Assembly (NCBI RefSeq): GCF_002776525.5 | Contig: NC_045443.1 | Span: 60,112,129 to 60,176,128, forward strand | Direction of reading: 5' to 3' | From: Piliocolobus tephrosceles | Taxonomy: Eukaryota; Chordata; Mammalia; Primates; Cercopithecidae | DNA length: 64,000 nt | Shown here: in pieces, positions 42,985-55,097 of the stretch | How positions within the stretch are numbered: position 1 is the stretch's first letter | How the letters are laid out: the number at the start of each line of letters is the position of its first letter | The notes under the pieces: model-generated | What the model was told of the DNA's origin: nothing | Seen by the model: the letters and a program-made list of their open reading frames with translations, nothing else | Database searches by the model: none | Translations under genes and position numbers: made by a program

Positions 42985-43150
42985 CTTATCTATTTAATCC
43001 TCACATGCACCTAATCAGTTATGACTAATCCCTGGCTTATGGATGAGAAAACTGGCATTAACACTCTGCTTGAAGGGGTGGATTTGGGATTGGAACTTGG
43101 GCCAGTGGACTCCGGAGACCATTCATTTAAGGACAACACTACACCACTTC
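42985..43150 (-). repeat. MIR SINE
   Basis: Reverse-complement MIR: 'tatttaatcctcacatgcacc', 'cttatggatgagaaaactggc' and 'gatttgggattggaacttgg'. Confidence 0.75.
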
Positions 43151-43179
43151 CCACCAGTTTCCCACCCCACCCTATCCCC

Positions 43180-44010
43180 TAGGCTTCTTAACTATTAGAA
43201 AATGGAACCACTATTCATCCAGTTTCTCAGGCTGAAAATCCAGAATTATCTTTGGCTCCTCTTTTTCTCACTCAGTTCACCAGTTAATCCTGTCATCTTT
43301 CCTTTTAAACTATATCCAGAATCCCACTGCATTTTATTCCTTCCAGTATTATCATCCTGGCCCAAACTGACATCATCTTGTACCCGGAGTAATGTAAAAG
43401 CTTTCAACTGCTCTTCCTGCTTTTGCCCCTGTTAGCTACAATTTACCTCCCACATGGTGGCCAAAGCCATCCTTCTAAAACAATTTCCCATGTTCCTCTG
43501 CTCAAAACCTCCCATTGACCTTCTATCTCAGCAGTCACTGGCCTCAGCCATCTGACCTCCTCTGGACCCTCATTTCCCATCTCCCTCTCCTTTGCTCCCT
43601 TCTCCCCAGCCACCCTCACCTCCCTGCTGGTCCTCAAACGCAGCAAGCATATCCCAATCTTGGTGTCTTTGCACATCTGATTTCTGCTGCCAGCACACTC
43701 TTAAGTCCCCATCTGTTGATGTGTGCCACTCTCTGATTTCACTCAGGTCAACAACTAACCTCTCTAGAGGGCTCTTGTCTGACACTCTCTGTGAAGGAGC
43801 ATGGCCCTCTTTTTTGTCTGTCTCCTTCTTCAGACTCTTCTGTGCACTTACAGGTAGCTGTCATCACACTACATATTTATTTGCAAATTATCTGCTTCAC
43901 CCACTAGAATAGAGGCTCTCTGTGGGCAGAGACTGCTTTGCTTACCGTTTCCCAGCATTTAAAACACCACCTTCGCACGTGGCAGTGAACAAAAGAATGA
44001 GTCTTAAAAG
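43180..44010 (+). repeat. Long ancient LINE 3' region (L2/L1M type)
   Basis: About 800 bp keeps the family order: 'ttatctttggctcctcttttt', 'aaactatatccagaatcc', 'cctctgctcaaaacctccc', 'ctgctggtcctcaaacgcagc', 'aatcttggtgtctttgcacat', 'ctctgtgggcagagactgc'. Two overlapping open frames here (43443-43912 region) are repeat-derived. Confidence 0.7.
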
Positions 44011-44019
44011 TATTATTAA

Positions 44020-44420
44020 AGCAAGTCAGTAGTGTGTATTGTAATGGATACCATTGCGGAACTGAAGAATGACATAATTATAATACTAACTATTGTGATG
44101 AAGATTATGGAGGTTTTAATAACATTAATTGCAGAGAGGTGGTAATGTATCCTGGGGTTCAGAAATGGCCTCCTCAAGGAAGGGCTGTTGAAGTTGAAAC
44201 CTGAGGCTAAGCAGGAGTTAACCAGGTAGAGTGGTGGGGAGCCCATTCTCCACAGATGAACCAGCATGCACGACAAGCCTGGAGTGGAGAAGAAACATGA
44301 CAACAGATTGGAGAAAATGCAGAAGAATGAGTGTGGATGGAGCACAGGAGAGAGGGGAGGATGGAAGGGAATTGGAAAGAGACAAGACCATATACTAGGT
44401 GCTGTGGGTCACATTCTCAA
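44020..44420 (-). repeat. Ancient LINE 3' region, opposite orientation
   Basis: Reverse-complement of the same family: 'aatggcctcctcaaggaag', 'gttgaaacctgaggctaagc' and 'ggagtggagaagaaacatgac'. It lies tail-to-tail with the preceding copy. Confidence 0.5.
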
Positions 44421-47400
44421 ATTGTGATTAAGTGAGTACAATGGGATACTTATGTCTATTTATATTAATCCATTTAAGATGTGCCTATTCGTATTCTTTT
44501 GTAGTTCAGGAAAAGTTTGAATAAGCTGAAGATTATCAGTCCCTCAAGAGAACTTTTCAGTCACAACCAGGGGCAGGTATTGGCAGGAGGGCATTCAAAG
44601 AGAGAAAGATACTAATTCTTTGGACATTTTCTCATTTCTTTTTTTTTTTTTTATGAAGCAATATATTTAGGTCATTTATATAAAAATAATTCAGCATATT
44701 GGATTCAGAAATCTGATGCCTGTGATAACAATTTTTAGAGAAAATTCCTTTCAAGTCTATATCCTTTTGACTTATGGCACTTTATCCAGGCTAACACACC
44801 ATGATTGAGAGGATTATCTGATGAAGGAAGGGCTTAGCAGTTGCTTAGAGATATCTCTTGATAAGAAAACTGGTCACCACCTCCTGCCTCTCCTATGCAT
44901 TAGCAACTGTCATCTCCCTCCCTTGTTTTATCTGAAGAATCAGATCAAGTCATTGGAGCACCAGCCAGCAAATCCGAGGTGTACAAAGCAGCTGCTGGCA
45001 AGGAAGCTTACTCTAGTTCAGAATACAAAGCACTCACAGGTGAAATGTTAAATAATAATGAAAGGTTTAAATAAAGATTCATGATAAAAACTAAAAAAAT
45101 TATGTAAATATTTGAGTACCTACAATGTGGTGGGCTCCCCAAACTGGGGACAAAAACAAGAGAATGTGGGACAGGAAATCTCCAGTGGCCGTGAAATCTC
45201 ACCACCACTACCTACTTCCCAAGGACTAGAAAGCAGATCAGCTAAAAACCTGAAAAGCTGGAAGTAATACAAATTACTGGTATTCTTCAGGGGGTCTAAT
45301 GATATCTATATCAGATATGTGGTCCCTACACAGCACTCCAAAGTCTGAGTAGGGCTAGTAAAAATTGAGCAGAGTGGCACTGTGATCATCAGAAAGATAT
45401 TTTCCCCAACAATATGACAAGATCTGAAATTGCACGAGTTTGTCAAATTTTTAAACCCTACGATGTAAAAGTCCTCCTTAACATCCCAAAAGGCAATTTT
45501 TACTTTAACAAATTTTTAAATTAAAGGAAGTGCTCAAAACTGTTAATTATTTTTTCTTGCATATCAGATTTCCAAGAAATGTGTTTGTTATCTTGTACAA
45601 TTCATTTACTGACCTTAATTACCTAAATGTACAAGTCAGCATTACCTGACGAGTCCGTTTGGAGATCTTACAGTGTGTGAGGGCACCCATGCTCCAGTCT
45701 CCAGCTCTTCTTGAGTCTCATCTTTCAACCCCAGCATTTACTTATTTCTGAGTCTTTGCACATCAGTTTCTACTTTCAGAGAATAGGTTGGCTGATTCCT
45801 GCTAACCACTCATCCTTCAGGCCTTAGCTTTGCTTGTGCACTCTGCAAGGACAGGCACCACACTTTCCCTCTACTGCATCCCCAGCATCAGCCCCATCAC
45901 CTGTCACAAAGTAGGTTAGATGTCTAACAAATCTTGTTTGAAGAAATGAACCACTGTCATCTCCCCAGGACAACTTCCCCCAAACCAGAACTCAGGTTAG
46001 GTAGCCCTCTCATCTTGTCCCTCACACATGTGTACTCCAATGTACACATTACATTGTGTGTACCTTATTGCCTGATCCTTAGGTTGCTTATCTCCTTTGC
46101 TAGATTTAATTCTCAAAGCCTCAGGTCTTGTCTTGGTTCTTGTTAAATCGCAGAGTCTTCCACAACAGTTGGCAACATTTACTGATATTCCTTATTAAAT
46201 CTTTGAGGAACTCACCTGTTTCCCCCTTTCAATCAAAAAAGAAAAAGATAGCATCCATTTCACAATTCTCTTAACAGCCTACAACGCAACAAAGTGGTGA
46301 TTATATGAAAGGACTCTAATTAGAAATTCAGGTAACATAGTGAAAAACTACTTATGAAGCTAACAACATTCATTTAGCAGAAAAAATTATTTCTTCACAG
46401 TCCCAACTTACTGCCCAGGACAGTAAAATCTAGAACTACCCTCATTCCCCAAACAACCATTAACTTTACTTTTCTAAGTACTGATAAAACTTGCAGCCTA
46501 CATTATGGTGGCAGTAACAGAGGTTTATTTCTCATTCACTCTATGCGTCCATTTCAGTTTGGCTCCTCTCAGGGAGGACCGGGCTTCCACAATCTGGAGA
46601 GTCACCCCTTGCTGAGGCAGAAGGAATAGGAGGCGAAGAGCGGTGCGCCCAGGAGGAGGAGACTTGAAATTGAGAATTGGTGAGCAGCATCTTAATGGCC
46701 ATCACATGAGATTTGGCAGAAATGTACACAATGTACAAGAGTACTTAACTTTCTACTATGATATCCCAGAAGGTAACTCTGAATCAATATACGGACTCCA
46801 TCTTTTTTTACGCTTTTGCAAAGCTAACGAGACAAACTCAGGTATTAACTCACTACAGGGCAACTAACCAAAAAAAGAATCCACCACAATCTAATTGGAC
46901 AAATGAACATGTCCGTACCCCTAGAGTACCTACAAGAGAACTCTATGAGAGAATTTTATTAACAGACTGACATAGCTCTAGAAACTAAAAGCAGATTTGT
47001 TCCCCAGCTGTTCCTACGTATTGACAGTGAAGCCTCCACATTATCCAACTGCTTCCACCTGGCACTGTCAAAAACCATTAGTTTGTAGATGATACATGGG
47101 CACAGAGTATCCACCATGTCCTTTACAACTACTGTAATTTATACTCACATTTTGAACAAATACAAATGCAGGCTCATGCAAAGCATGTGGTATGGGCAGG
47201 CAGAGTGAAGGAATGGTCACAGCAGAGGGGACCCCGTGGAGAGCTTAAGGGAGAAGCAAGGCTACAGGTAAACTCAAGTTCCAAAGAAAGTGATATGGAC
47301 AAAATTGTTAATGAAGATGGGGAAGAAAGGGAGTAAAAGTTCTGGAAAACTTGGGGAACATTAGTATTTAAGGGACATTTGAGAAGAAAAGGGAATATAG

Positions 47401-47850
47401 TGAGAAAACTAGAAAAAGAACCTGAAGCAGTCTCCAGAAGTTACGGGATAAAAGACTTTATGGACTAGAGAGTGAGCAGCGACAATAACTGTTGCAGTGA
47501 GGATGTGGAAGATGCGCACATTTCCAGTGACCATTTGCACCTGGAAGGTCACTGCCGGTGAGCGTTTTCCTAAGTAGCACTGAAGTGGGAGCAATGCATG
47601 GAGAGCACCCCGCAGTTTCCCAGGCGCATCCTACTCTGCCCTTCCATGTACCCACACTCGCTTTCCTCTCCAGCCTTCCACTGTCTGGCTGGCTGCTTTA
47701 TGGTTCATCTCCTGGTTCATGGACTGGGGAAGCCTTCCTACAGTAGCTTGTTCGGCTGGATGGGACTCCTGCTAGACAACTTCAGGGAAAGAGGTTTGTC
47801 TTGTCTTTGTGTACTTGGCACCCAGACAAGTTTTTGACAAAGTAAGCATT
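44421..47850. other. 3.4 kb repeat-poor stretch
   Basis: Apart from a 14-base T-run (44639-44652) and an L2-like patch at about 45690-45935, I recognise little. The part at 45480-45690 is AT-rich with TAATTA-type cores and could be conserved non-coding DNA. The part at 46505-46640 has the look of an old repeat. No gene supported. Confidence 0.4.
45690..45935 (+). repeat. L2-type LINE fragment, tentative
   Basis: 'tgagtctttgcacatcagttt', 'ctcatccttcaggccttagc' and 'ctgcaaggacaggcaccac' resemble an L2-type 3' end. Confidence 0.45.
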
Positions 47851-47858
47851 CAATATAC

Positions 47859-48165
47859 TGGTTTTTGTTGTTTTTGTTTTGGTGAGACAGAGCTTGACTC
47901 AGTTGTCCAGGCTGGCATGCAGTGGTGCAATCTCGGCTCACTGCAACCTCCGCCCCCCAGGTTCAAGCGATTCTCCTGCTGCCTCAGCCTCCTGAGTAGC
48001 TGGGATTATATGCATGCACCACCATGCCTGGCTAATTTTGTATTTTTAGGAGATGGGATTTTACCATGTTGGCCAGGCTGGTCTTGAACTTCTGACCTCA
48101 AGTGACCCACTAGCCTCAGTCTCCCAAAGTGCTGGGATTACAGGCATTAGCCACCATGCCTGGCC
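47859..48165 (-). mobile_element. Full-length AluS
   Basis: A (T/G)-rich tail and a complete reverse-complement Alu ending 'ccaccatgcctggcc'. Short repeats 'caatatac' at 47851-47858 and 48166-48173 fit a TSD. Confidence 0.93.
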
Positions 48166-48200
48166 CAATATACATTTCTATAAAGGAGGAAATAAAGGAG

Positions 48201-48570
48201 TGCTGTCGTTTGGTTTGTCCCCACCAAGTCTCATGTTGAAATCTGATCCCCAGTGTTGAAATTGGAGACTAGTGGGAGGTGTTTTGGTCACGGGGTCAAA
48301 TCTCTCAAGAATGGCTTTATGCATCTTCATGGCAATGAGTGAGTTCTGGCTCTATTAGTTCCTGAGAGCTGGTTGGTAAAAGGAGCTTGGCACCTCCTTT
48401 CCTCTCTTGCCATGTGACCTGTGCACATGCTGGCTGTCCTCTGGAAGCAGCCTGAGACCTTCACCAGATGCCCAATCTTCCAGCCAGGAGAATCATGAGC
48501 CAAATAAACCTTTTTTGTTTATAAATTACCTAACCTTTGCTATTCCTTTACAGCAACATAAGCTAAGACA
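48201..48570 (+). mobile_element. MST-family solo LTR with perfect 5-bp TSD
   Basis: A 370-bp LTR starts 'tgctgtcgtttggtttgtcc', contains 'ctcatgttgaaatctgatcc', 'gtgagttctggctctattag' and 'gagccaaataaacc', and ends 'ataagctaagaca'. Perfect duplications 'aggag' lie at 48196-48200 and 48571-48575. It is shorter than the copy at 30250-30689 and has no internal region. Confidence 0.95.
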
Positions 48571-48575
48571 AGGAG

Positions 48576-49009
48576 GAGAAGATTTTCTTAAAAAGGGAGC
48601 AATAGTACACCCAGTGACTTGAAGGGGTGATGCAGGCTGGAAGAGGAAGTGTGTTGTTTTACCCAATAGCAATGACTTGGCACATCTGTGGGAGAGAGAA
48701 GGTGATGGAGGAGAAAAGGCACAGGACGCTAGGACAACAAACGAAAGAAATGGAAGACACAATGTGCTGTGTGGAGTGTTAACATTTAGCCTTCTCCATT
48801 ATCATTCAAGAGGAAGACAATACTGAAAGGTCTTCCAATGACAATTATAGGCATCAGCCTAGAAGTGACACTTCATTTATGCTCAAAATATACTGGCCAG
48901 AACTAGTCACATGGACTCATCTACCTACAAAGGGAGCAGAGAGGTGTAAGCCTCCCATGTGCCCACACAGAGAAAGAAGGGCATGCACTAGATGTCGCTA
49001 ACATATCTC
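48576..49009. other. No recognised feature
   Basis: Unassigned sequence between the MST LTR and an old LINE fragment. Confidence 0.4.
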
Positions 49010-49300
49010 TTCATTATTCCCAAACAGTCCTGCAATCTATTAGATTTACATCTGGAAAGCCTCCAACAATGCATCTTCTCCACCTCACCATTGTACCTCA
49101 CCCTTCATCTATTTCACTCCCATATCTGCTACTTCTCCCAAACATAAACTTCATGTCATTCCCAGTAATTGCTTACTAAAAAAAATTCTTTGTGGCTGCT
49201 CACTGCTTATGATGTAAATAAAGTTTCTTATGATAACATACAAGGGCCTTCACAATCTCATGCAAACCTACCTTTTCAGCCCTGTCCCTGCCTCTATGCA
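49010..49300 (+). repeat. Ancient LINE fragment (L2/L1M type)
   Basis: 'tgtggctgctcactgcttatg', 'gataacatacaagggccttc' and 'cctaccttttcagccctgtc' echo 'caatggcttccc ... ctacaaggcccta ... cctctctgacctc' in the old LINE consensus. Confidence 0.5.
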
Positions 49301-49349
49301 GTTTTTTGTTTTTTTGTTGGTGTTAAGAGTTGGTGCCTTCTGGACTCTT

Positions 49350-50000
49350 ACTTTGATGATTTTTAACTGCAATCAGTTAGAAATCTCAGGACAAAAGAAA
49401 CTTGGCTTAGGGTTTCAGTGGCTCTTTATTTCTTGGCATATGCGGTGAGTGCCCGCAGCCCTCTGCCTCAGGCGGGACCTTCAGGAGTTCTGCTGTCTGC
49501 TCCAGCACTCGCTCTGCTCCCTGCATGGTTCAATCAGGAATGATTGGAGGGCTCTGGGCACAGCTGTAGCAGAGTTTTTGCAGGAAATCTCCAGGTGATC
49601 AAACCAGCAAGTGAGGGATTATTACCTTTTCTGCAGCAAAAATTGTGGTCGTTAGTGAATTCACCTGGGACCCCCATCCATGACCAATCCCAGCAGGTTT
49701 TACCTGAGAAGGAAAGTCCCTCCCACTTCCCCTTCGATCCTGGATACATAGCATACAGGTGTACCCAAGAGCAGCCCAGCAAGAGTCCTAAATACAGAGG
49801 CAACATTCAGACGTGATTCCGTCTACCATCTTGAAGGGAAGCACCAATCCCTCAGAGAGGTTCCAGAGGACATGCCTGGCAGACCTAAAGAGCAGTCAAA
49901 TGTTACCAGCACCCACTCTTTCCGTAAGAAGGGAGAATCGTTGTATGTCTGGTGTCAGGTGGTTCAGGCTCCACAAATACCCTGTCAGGGATTTTGACAG
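49350..50000 (-). mobile_element. Possible ERV LTR interrupting an old LINE (hypothesis)
   Basis: On the minus strand the segment ends 'gccaagaaataaagagccac', which looks like an LTR polyadenylation region with AATAAA, followed by 'aaaccctaagccaag'. Old LINE text lies on both sides (49010-49300 and 50040-50380), consistent with an insertion. The family is not recognised, and no TSD is clear. Confidence 0.35.
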
Positions 50001-50039
50001 GCCTACAAACAGTCACAAAAGATTTTTCTAATTCCCAGA

Positions 50040-50385
50040 AATTGCCGCTTTCATACCGCCATGACCTTCCTCATGCTGCTGTCTCCCTCACATGCCTCCT
50101 CTACACAACACTCATTCCTCCAGGGTTCGAACAGTCAGCTTTGCTCACCTCTTCCCATTTTCTCCAGACTTAGAATTAACCAGCCTGTGCCCATTTGCTG
50201 GGTTCCCATCACATTTGATCAACTCCTTCATCACGGTAGCTTATTATATTACAGTTATACACACAATATCTCCCCTGCTAACTTGTGAACACCTTGAAAA
50301 TAGAAAATATATTTTTTAACCTTGAGAGCCTTCCTTACACTCCATGAGGAGGTTTAATAAATGTTAGCTGACTGAAAACTGAGTT
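50040..50385 (+). repeat. L2-type LINE 3' end
   Basis: 'cttcctcatgctgctgtctcc', 'cttgtgaacaccttgaaaat' and 'gaggtttaataaatgttagc' followed by 'tgactgaa' match an L2-class tail. Confidence 0.55.
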
Positions 50386-52225
50386 AATTTAATGGTTTTC
50401 TGTCAACCTAGCTGAAAGAGTCTTAAGTTTTATTTGTAATTAATATGGCTTGCTAAATATGGGCATTGTTGATCATACATTATTTTCTTTAATAAACAAT
50501 TTTAACTATCAAACCATTTAATAACATAACACAATCTAAACATCTTCTGTTTTGGTATCTGTCTCATAATACAGTCTGAAAAGTGTGAATGTTAAGTAGA
50601 GACGGTTCATCTTTAAGTCTATAAGTCCCTAACCGATGATATTTACTGAATAGAAAAAACTGTTTAGATTCCCAACAGAGCTGCAAAACTGGCTTTACTG
50701 CTTTGAGATATAGTAAAAATAAATATATCTCAGGAAAAGATATGTATTTAAGTGCAAACACCAAGAGTACTTTTTCTGTGTGTGAGAAAAAAATTAATTG
50801 AGCATACTGTTTTAAGTGAATTGCACTTAAATCTGAAGAACTCTAGTATATAAATGAATGCTGAAGCAGTTCTGGTATAAATGGAGTTACTGAAAAGTAA
50901 TAAATCAATCCTTGAAGAACATTCAAAAGCACATTAGGGAGGAAGCTGATGTAGGCAGAGTCCCTGTCATTCATCCTTAGCCACTTAACCCTGATGACCT
51001 TCAAGGCGCTATTGATGCTAGCTGTCGGTAGCTTAACATCTGAAATGAACAGACCACTAGTTACCCTCTACTTTAAAAAAAAAAAAAAAAAAGAGCACGT
51101 GAAAGTTCAACTTCCAAAGAACCAATACTGATTAACAGTACCATTCTGAACATTATGAAAATGTCTTGCACTGACATAGCATAGGTCACAAAGCAAGCTT
51201 CCTGGTGCTTTTAAAATATAATTTGACTTATGCGAATTTTCAAAACCAAACCTCAAGCAAGCCTCTGCGTCCTTTACTCAGGTCAGAGATGCTGAGAGCG
51301 GTACAGTGACACGTGGCTGCAGGGCCATATATAAGTACAAGGTATTGATTAAAATTACATCAAGTGCAGCTGCTTTCTGCGGCAATTTAACTGCCAAAGT
51401 GGGAGAACATTAGCTCTGTGCCAAGTGGCAGCACAATCCTGACAGCCACATAGATGTCCTCAGGTCACCCACCTACAGACAACTTGAGGCTAAACTGAAA
51501 GACTGAATTCAGATCTAGTTGTGATCTTCATTCTTTTTTTTCCTGGAAAGATCAGTAAGAGCTTTCAATTTTACATTTTTTCAACTTTTAGTAGACCCTA
51601 ATTCGATATCTACACACCTTACAAATTATAATTTGGCTGTAACAGAACCATGTCTCAAAATAGACATTCCAAAGTGGAAGGAAAAGCTTGTCATCACCAC
51701 CATGATTTTGTTTGCTTCACTGATAAGATTTTGAAGCACATCCCCCTTCCAGGCAAATACTTCAAGTCATCCTTTCTGGACAACAGACTAACATATCATA
51801 TCACTTTAAAAGAATTAGGGGGGAAAAGCCTAAAAATTTAGTCTCTTTTTTTATTCAGGATAGGCTACTGAAGTTTATTTTTATTTCTTGATTTTTTTCT
51901 GGAGATAATATTATAACCTGTGCTTGGTGCTCACTCTTCATGCTGTAAAGGGTGGGGAGAGCAGGATACTATCCTTTAAGCAAGGGGATTAGTTTCCACT
52001 ATACCATACTTGGTTTTTCATGCTGTTAGATTTAGAAATTTGTTTCATACAATCAAATGTAACTAGATTTTCAATTCACTTCCACTTTTTGTTAAAATGC
52101 ATATTCAGAGATTTTATTTAAGATAAAGCAGACAAGGCAGAAGAAAAAGTGTTAATTTTTAGTGAAGTATATACAAATATCCCACTTAAAAGTCAGTAGA
52201 AATTAAGAAGAACCCAACTTTTGTG
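50386..52225. other. 1.8 kb repeat-free stretch
   Basis: No interspersed repeat recognised, apart from an 18-base A-run at 51075-51092. The part at 51260-51490 is compositionally balanced and looks like a conserved non-coding element. No coding frame is supported. Confidence 0.45.
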
Positions 52226-52229
52226 ATGA

Positions 52230-52400
52230 CACTTACTCCCACAGCACTGTACAGCTGGGAAGGGCTAAGTCAATGACCTAACTTTATGAATATGCAAACT
52301 GAGGATTAAAAAAGTGAGGCTGCTTGCTGAAGCCACAGACTGGCTAGGGAAAGAGCCAAGACGACCACAAGCTGCCCCTTCAAGTTATTGATCATGGTGC
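52230..52400 (-). repeat. MIR SINE fragment
   Basis: 'gaatatgcaaactgaggatt', 'agccacagactggctaggg' and 'aagagccaagacgaccac' are diverged reverse-complement MIR words. Confidence 0.55.
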
Positions 52401-52769
52401 CACCCCAGCACCATGCTACTCCTCTGTCATGCTATGCATGGGTTCTCAACTTTTCATTAATTTATTTTCCCAAGAAGAGTGTGAGCCTCCAAAGGTTAAA
52501 ACCTCTGTATCTTTTGCCTCTTAAGGCATGTGAAGCACACAGTGAATGCATGATGATACCAAAAAAGGGGCAATTTAAACCTAAATATTAAAGTGAAGCC
52601 ATAATGCCTTTTAATCAGTATGTCCAGCTCACCAAAACACTACTTTGGTAAAATACATTAAAGTATACAGCTAATGCTTCCCCAGACAATTTTCAATCTA
52701 AACATTGATCTTTTCTAACTATTAAACAATGTCACAAGAAATATTGGGAAAGTTCCTTTTAAGTATTTT

Positions 52770-53045
52770 TCCCAGAAAAATGTCACTTTTCAAATTATAG
52801 CTTAGCAAAGATTTGTCTACAAGGAGGTTCATCCCAGGACCGTTTTCAATAGTAAAAACTTGGCTAACATCAAGGAAAAAAATGTGTGTTACAACCATAA
52901 ATAGAATACAATGCAGCTATTAAAAATGAGAGAGTAAAATACTTGTTTACATGGGAAGATAGTGACTCCATTTGAAGTGAAAAAACTAACCAGTATGTAG
53001 AATTATCCCAGTTTGAAAGTAGATCTGTACTAACAGATGCACACA
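52770..53045 (+). mobile_element. Old L1M 3' fragment
   Basis: 'caatagtaaaaacttggc', 'tagaatacaatgcagctatt' and 'gggaagatagtgactcc' match the region around the end of ORF2 in old mammalian L1s. Diverged, with no intact frame. Confidence 0.65.
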
Positions 53046-53834
53046 AATTATCAATTGAAGCTAATTACAGGTGATAGAATATATGGATAGTTTATGTTCT
53101 AAGTTCCTGACTAACCAATGCCTTCCTCCACTTTGACAGGTTAGTAAACATCTCAAGATAATTTTAAGTTCTTCTCATCCACAGTCAGTGGAGATAGAAA
53201 TTTGTGCAACAGAAACTTTTGCTGAAGGGTCAAACTCTGCTAGAAAAATAATATTCTCAGCACGAGTTTAATTAAACTTGCAGCTGACATGCATTGTGCC
53301 TCTCGGGCAACTTGTAGCACTTTGGAAGGCAACAAAATAAAACTATTAAAAGACAGTTTTTCAACAAGAAACAGGACATCAGGGACGTTAAAATAATGTT
53401 CCTGAGGAAGGTGCTACACATCTGAAACCCAAAAATGATCTTGACACTCATCTGAGCATAGCTTGCTGGTAACTCAGGTGATACAAAATCCAAACCTGTG
53501 GGCAGAGTCCCATTTGTGGTCTAGGTTCTTTGAAGACCTGGGAAGGTAGCAACAGGAGATCTAATCTGTTTTAAATATTGGGGGTTGGCGGCAGGGGGGA
53601 AGCTAACGACAAACATTGTGGGCAAGAAGTACTCAGGATTCACAAAGGTTAATTCCTTTGCTTTTGGCTGAAATGTTATCAGTTCAATGTGATTTTTCAC
53701 TACACCTTCATGCTGATTAGGAGATACGATGCATCCGGTTAAATTTTTTTAATAGGAGTAACTTAATGCTTATTTAATACAGCTTGCTGGACAAAATTTT
53801 TCACAAGGAATCCATCCAAGAAAAAAATACTAAT
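53046..53834. other. No recognised feature
   Basis: Unassigned AT-rich DNA. Nothing coding is supported. Confidence 0.4.
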
Positions 53835-53845
53835 AAAAGGGCTCA

Positions 53846-54149
53846 AGCCGGGCGCGGTGGCTCAAGCCTGTAATCCCAGCACTTTGGGAGGCCGAGACGG
53901 GTGGATCACGAGGTCAGGAGATCGAGACCATCCTGGCTAACATGGTGAAACCCCGTCTCTACTAAAAATACAAAAAAAACTAGCTGGGCGAGGTGGCGGG
54001 CGCCTGTAGTCTCAGCTACTCGGGAGGCTGAGGCAGGAGAATGGCTAAACCCGGGAGGCGGAGCTTGCAGTGAGCTGAGATCCGGCCACTGCACTCCAGT
54101 CCGGGCGACAGAGCGAGACTCCGCCTCAAAAAAAAAAAAAAAAAAAAAA
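53846..54149 (+). mobile_element. Young AluY of Old World monkey type
   Basis: Near-consensus copy with most CpGs intact ('gccgggcgcggtgg', 'aacccgggaggcggag', 'gagatccggccactg', 'ccgggcgacagagcg'), a 25-base-class A-tail and 11-bp TSDs 'aaaagggctca' at 53835-53845 and 54150-54160. It also carries the cercopithecid-type bases 'ctcaagcctg', 'gagacgggtgg' and 'ctagctgggcgagg'. It is the youngest element in the window and could be polymorphic. Confidence 0.96.
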
Positions 54150-54160
54150 AAAAGGGCTCA

Positions 54161-54805
54161 TGATGTTGAGAAGGTTGGGAACCAGGACTTGAGGAATTTA
54201 CAGCACAAGTCCTCGTGGAGCCCAGAACCAGAGACGAATCACATCGGGTGGTCCCTCTGAGGATGGCAAGGCAGGTGGCAGGGCTTCAGGTGGTGTGCAA
54301 GGGGCAAAAGGTCAGCGTGGCCAGGTAGTCTCTGTCAGCACTAAACTGATGACAGGGAAATGGGGAGAAGAAGACAGGCAGGACTTCAAGTATGGGCCCA
54401 TGTGATTCCCAGCTGAACACCAAGATTAAAAAAAAAAAAAATACATAAATAAACACCAGCTGCTGTAGTCAGAGCTGCCAATTCTTCTCTTCTTCCCATT
54501 TGCTGCTGCACTGAGTCACCAGCCCGGTTCTGGACACCTGGTTCTAACAACAGAGCAGCATGGTCCTCTGTGGCATAGCCTCATTGTTAATAATCACAGG
54601 GAGAGATGCCAAGAGGGCATCTAATCTCACTCTTTGGCTCCACTCAAACCATACCTTATGGGGAAACACTGTCCTAAAAGGCCAATAATATTACTGTTTG
54701 TCCCAAATGTATCTTTTAGAGTCCATCCTCATAGGTTACTTATTTACAACAAAATATTATAGCTATTTCCTCTTTTATATTACAAAAAATCCTCTTTTTA
54801 AAATT
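54161..54805. other. No recognised feature
   Basis: Unassigned sequence with a short A-run (54428-54441). Confidence 0.4.
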
Positions 54806-55097
54806 GCTTTTTGTTGAGACAGGGTCTCACTCTGTCACCGAAGCTGGAGTGTGGTAGCATGATCACAGCTCACTGCCGCCTTGACCTGCCGGGTTCAGGT
54901 GATCCTCCCACCTCAGCCTCCCAAGTAGCTGGGACCACAGGTGCACACCACCACACCTGACTGTTTGTTTGTTTGTTTTGGTGGAGACTGGGTCTTGCTA
55001 TGTTGCTCAGGCTGGTCTTAACTCCTAATCTCAAGCGATCTACCTGCATTGGCCTCCCTAAGTGCTGGGATTATAGGCATGAGTCATGGCACCTGGC
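54806..55097 (-). mobile_element. AluJ-type
   Basis: 'gttgagacagggtctcactctg' begins a reverse-complement Alu. The mid-linker carries a (TTTG)n expansion at 54962-54980. It ends 'gagtcatggcacctggc'. AluJ features include 'gaccacaggtgcacacc' and 'ctcaagcgatctacctgc'. Confidence 0.92.
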
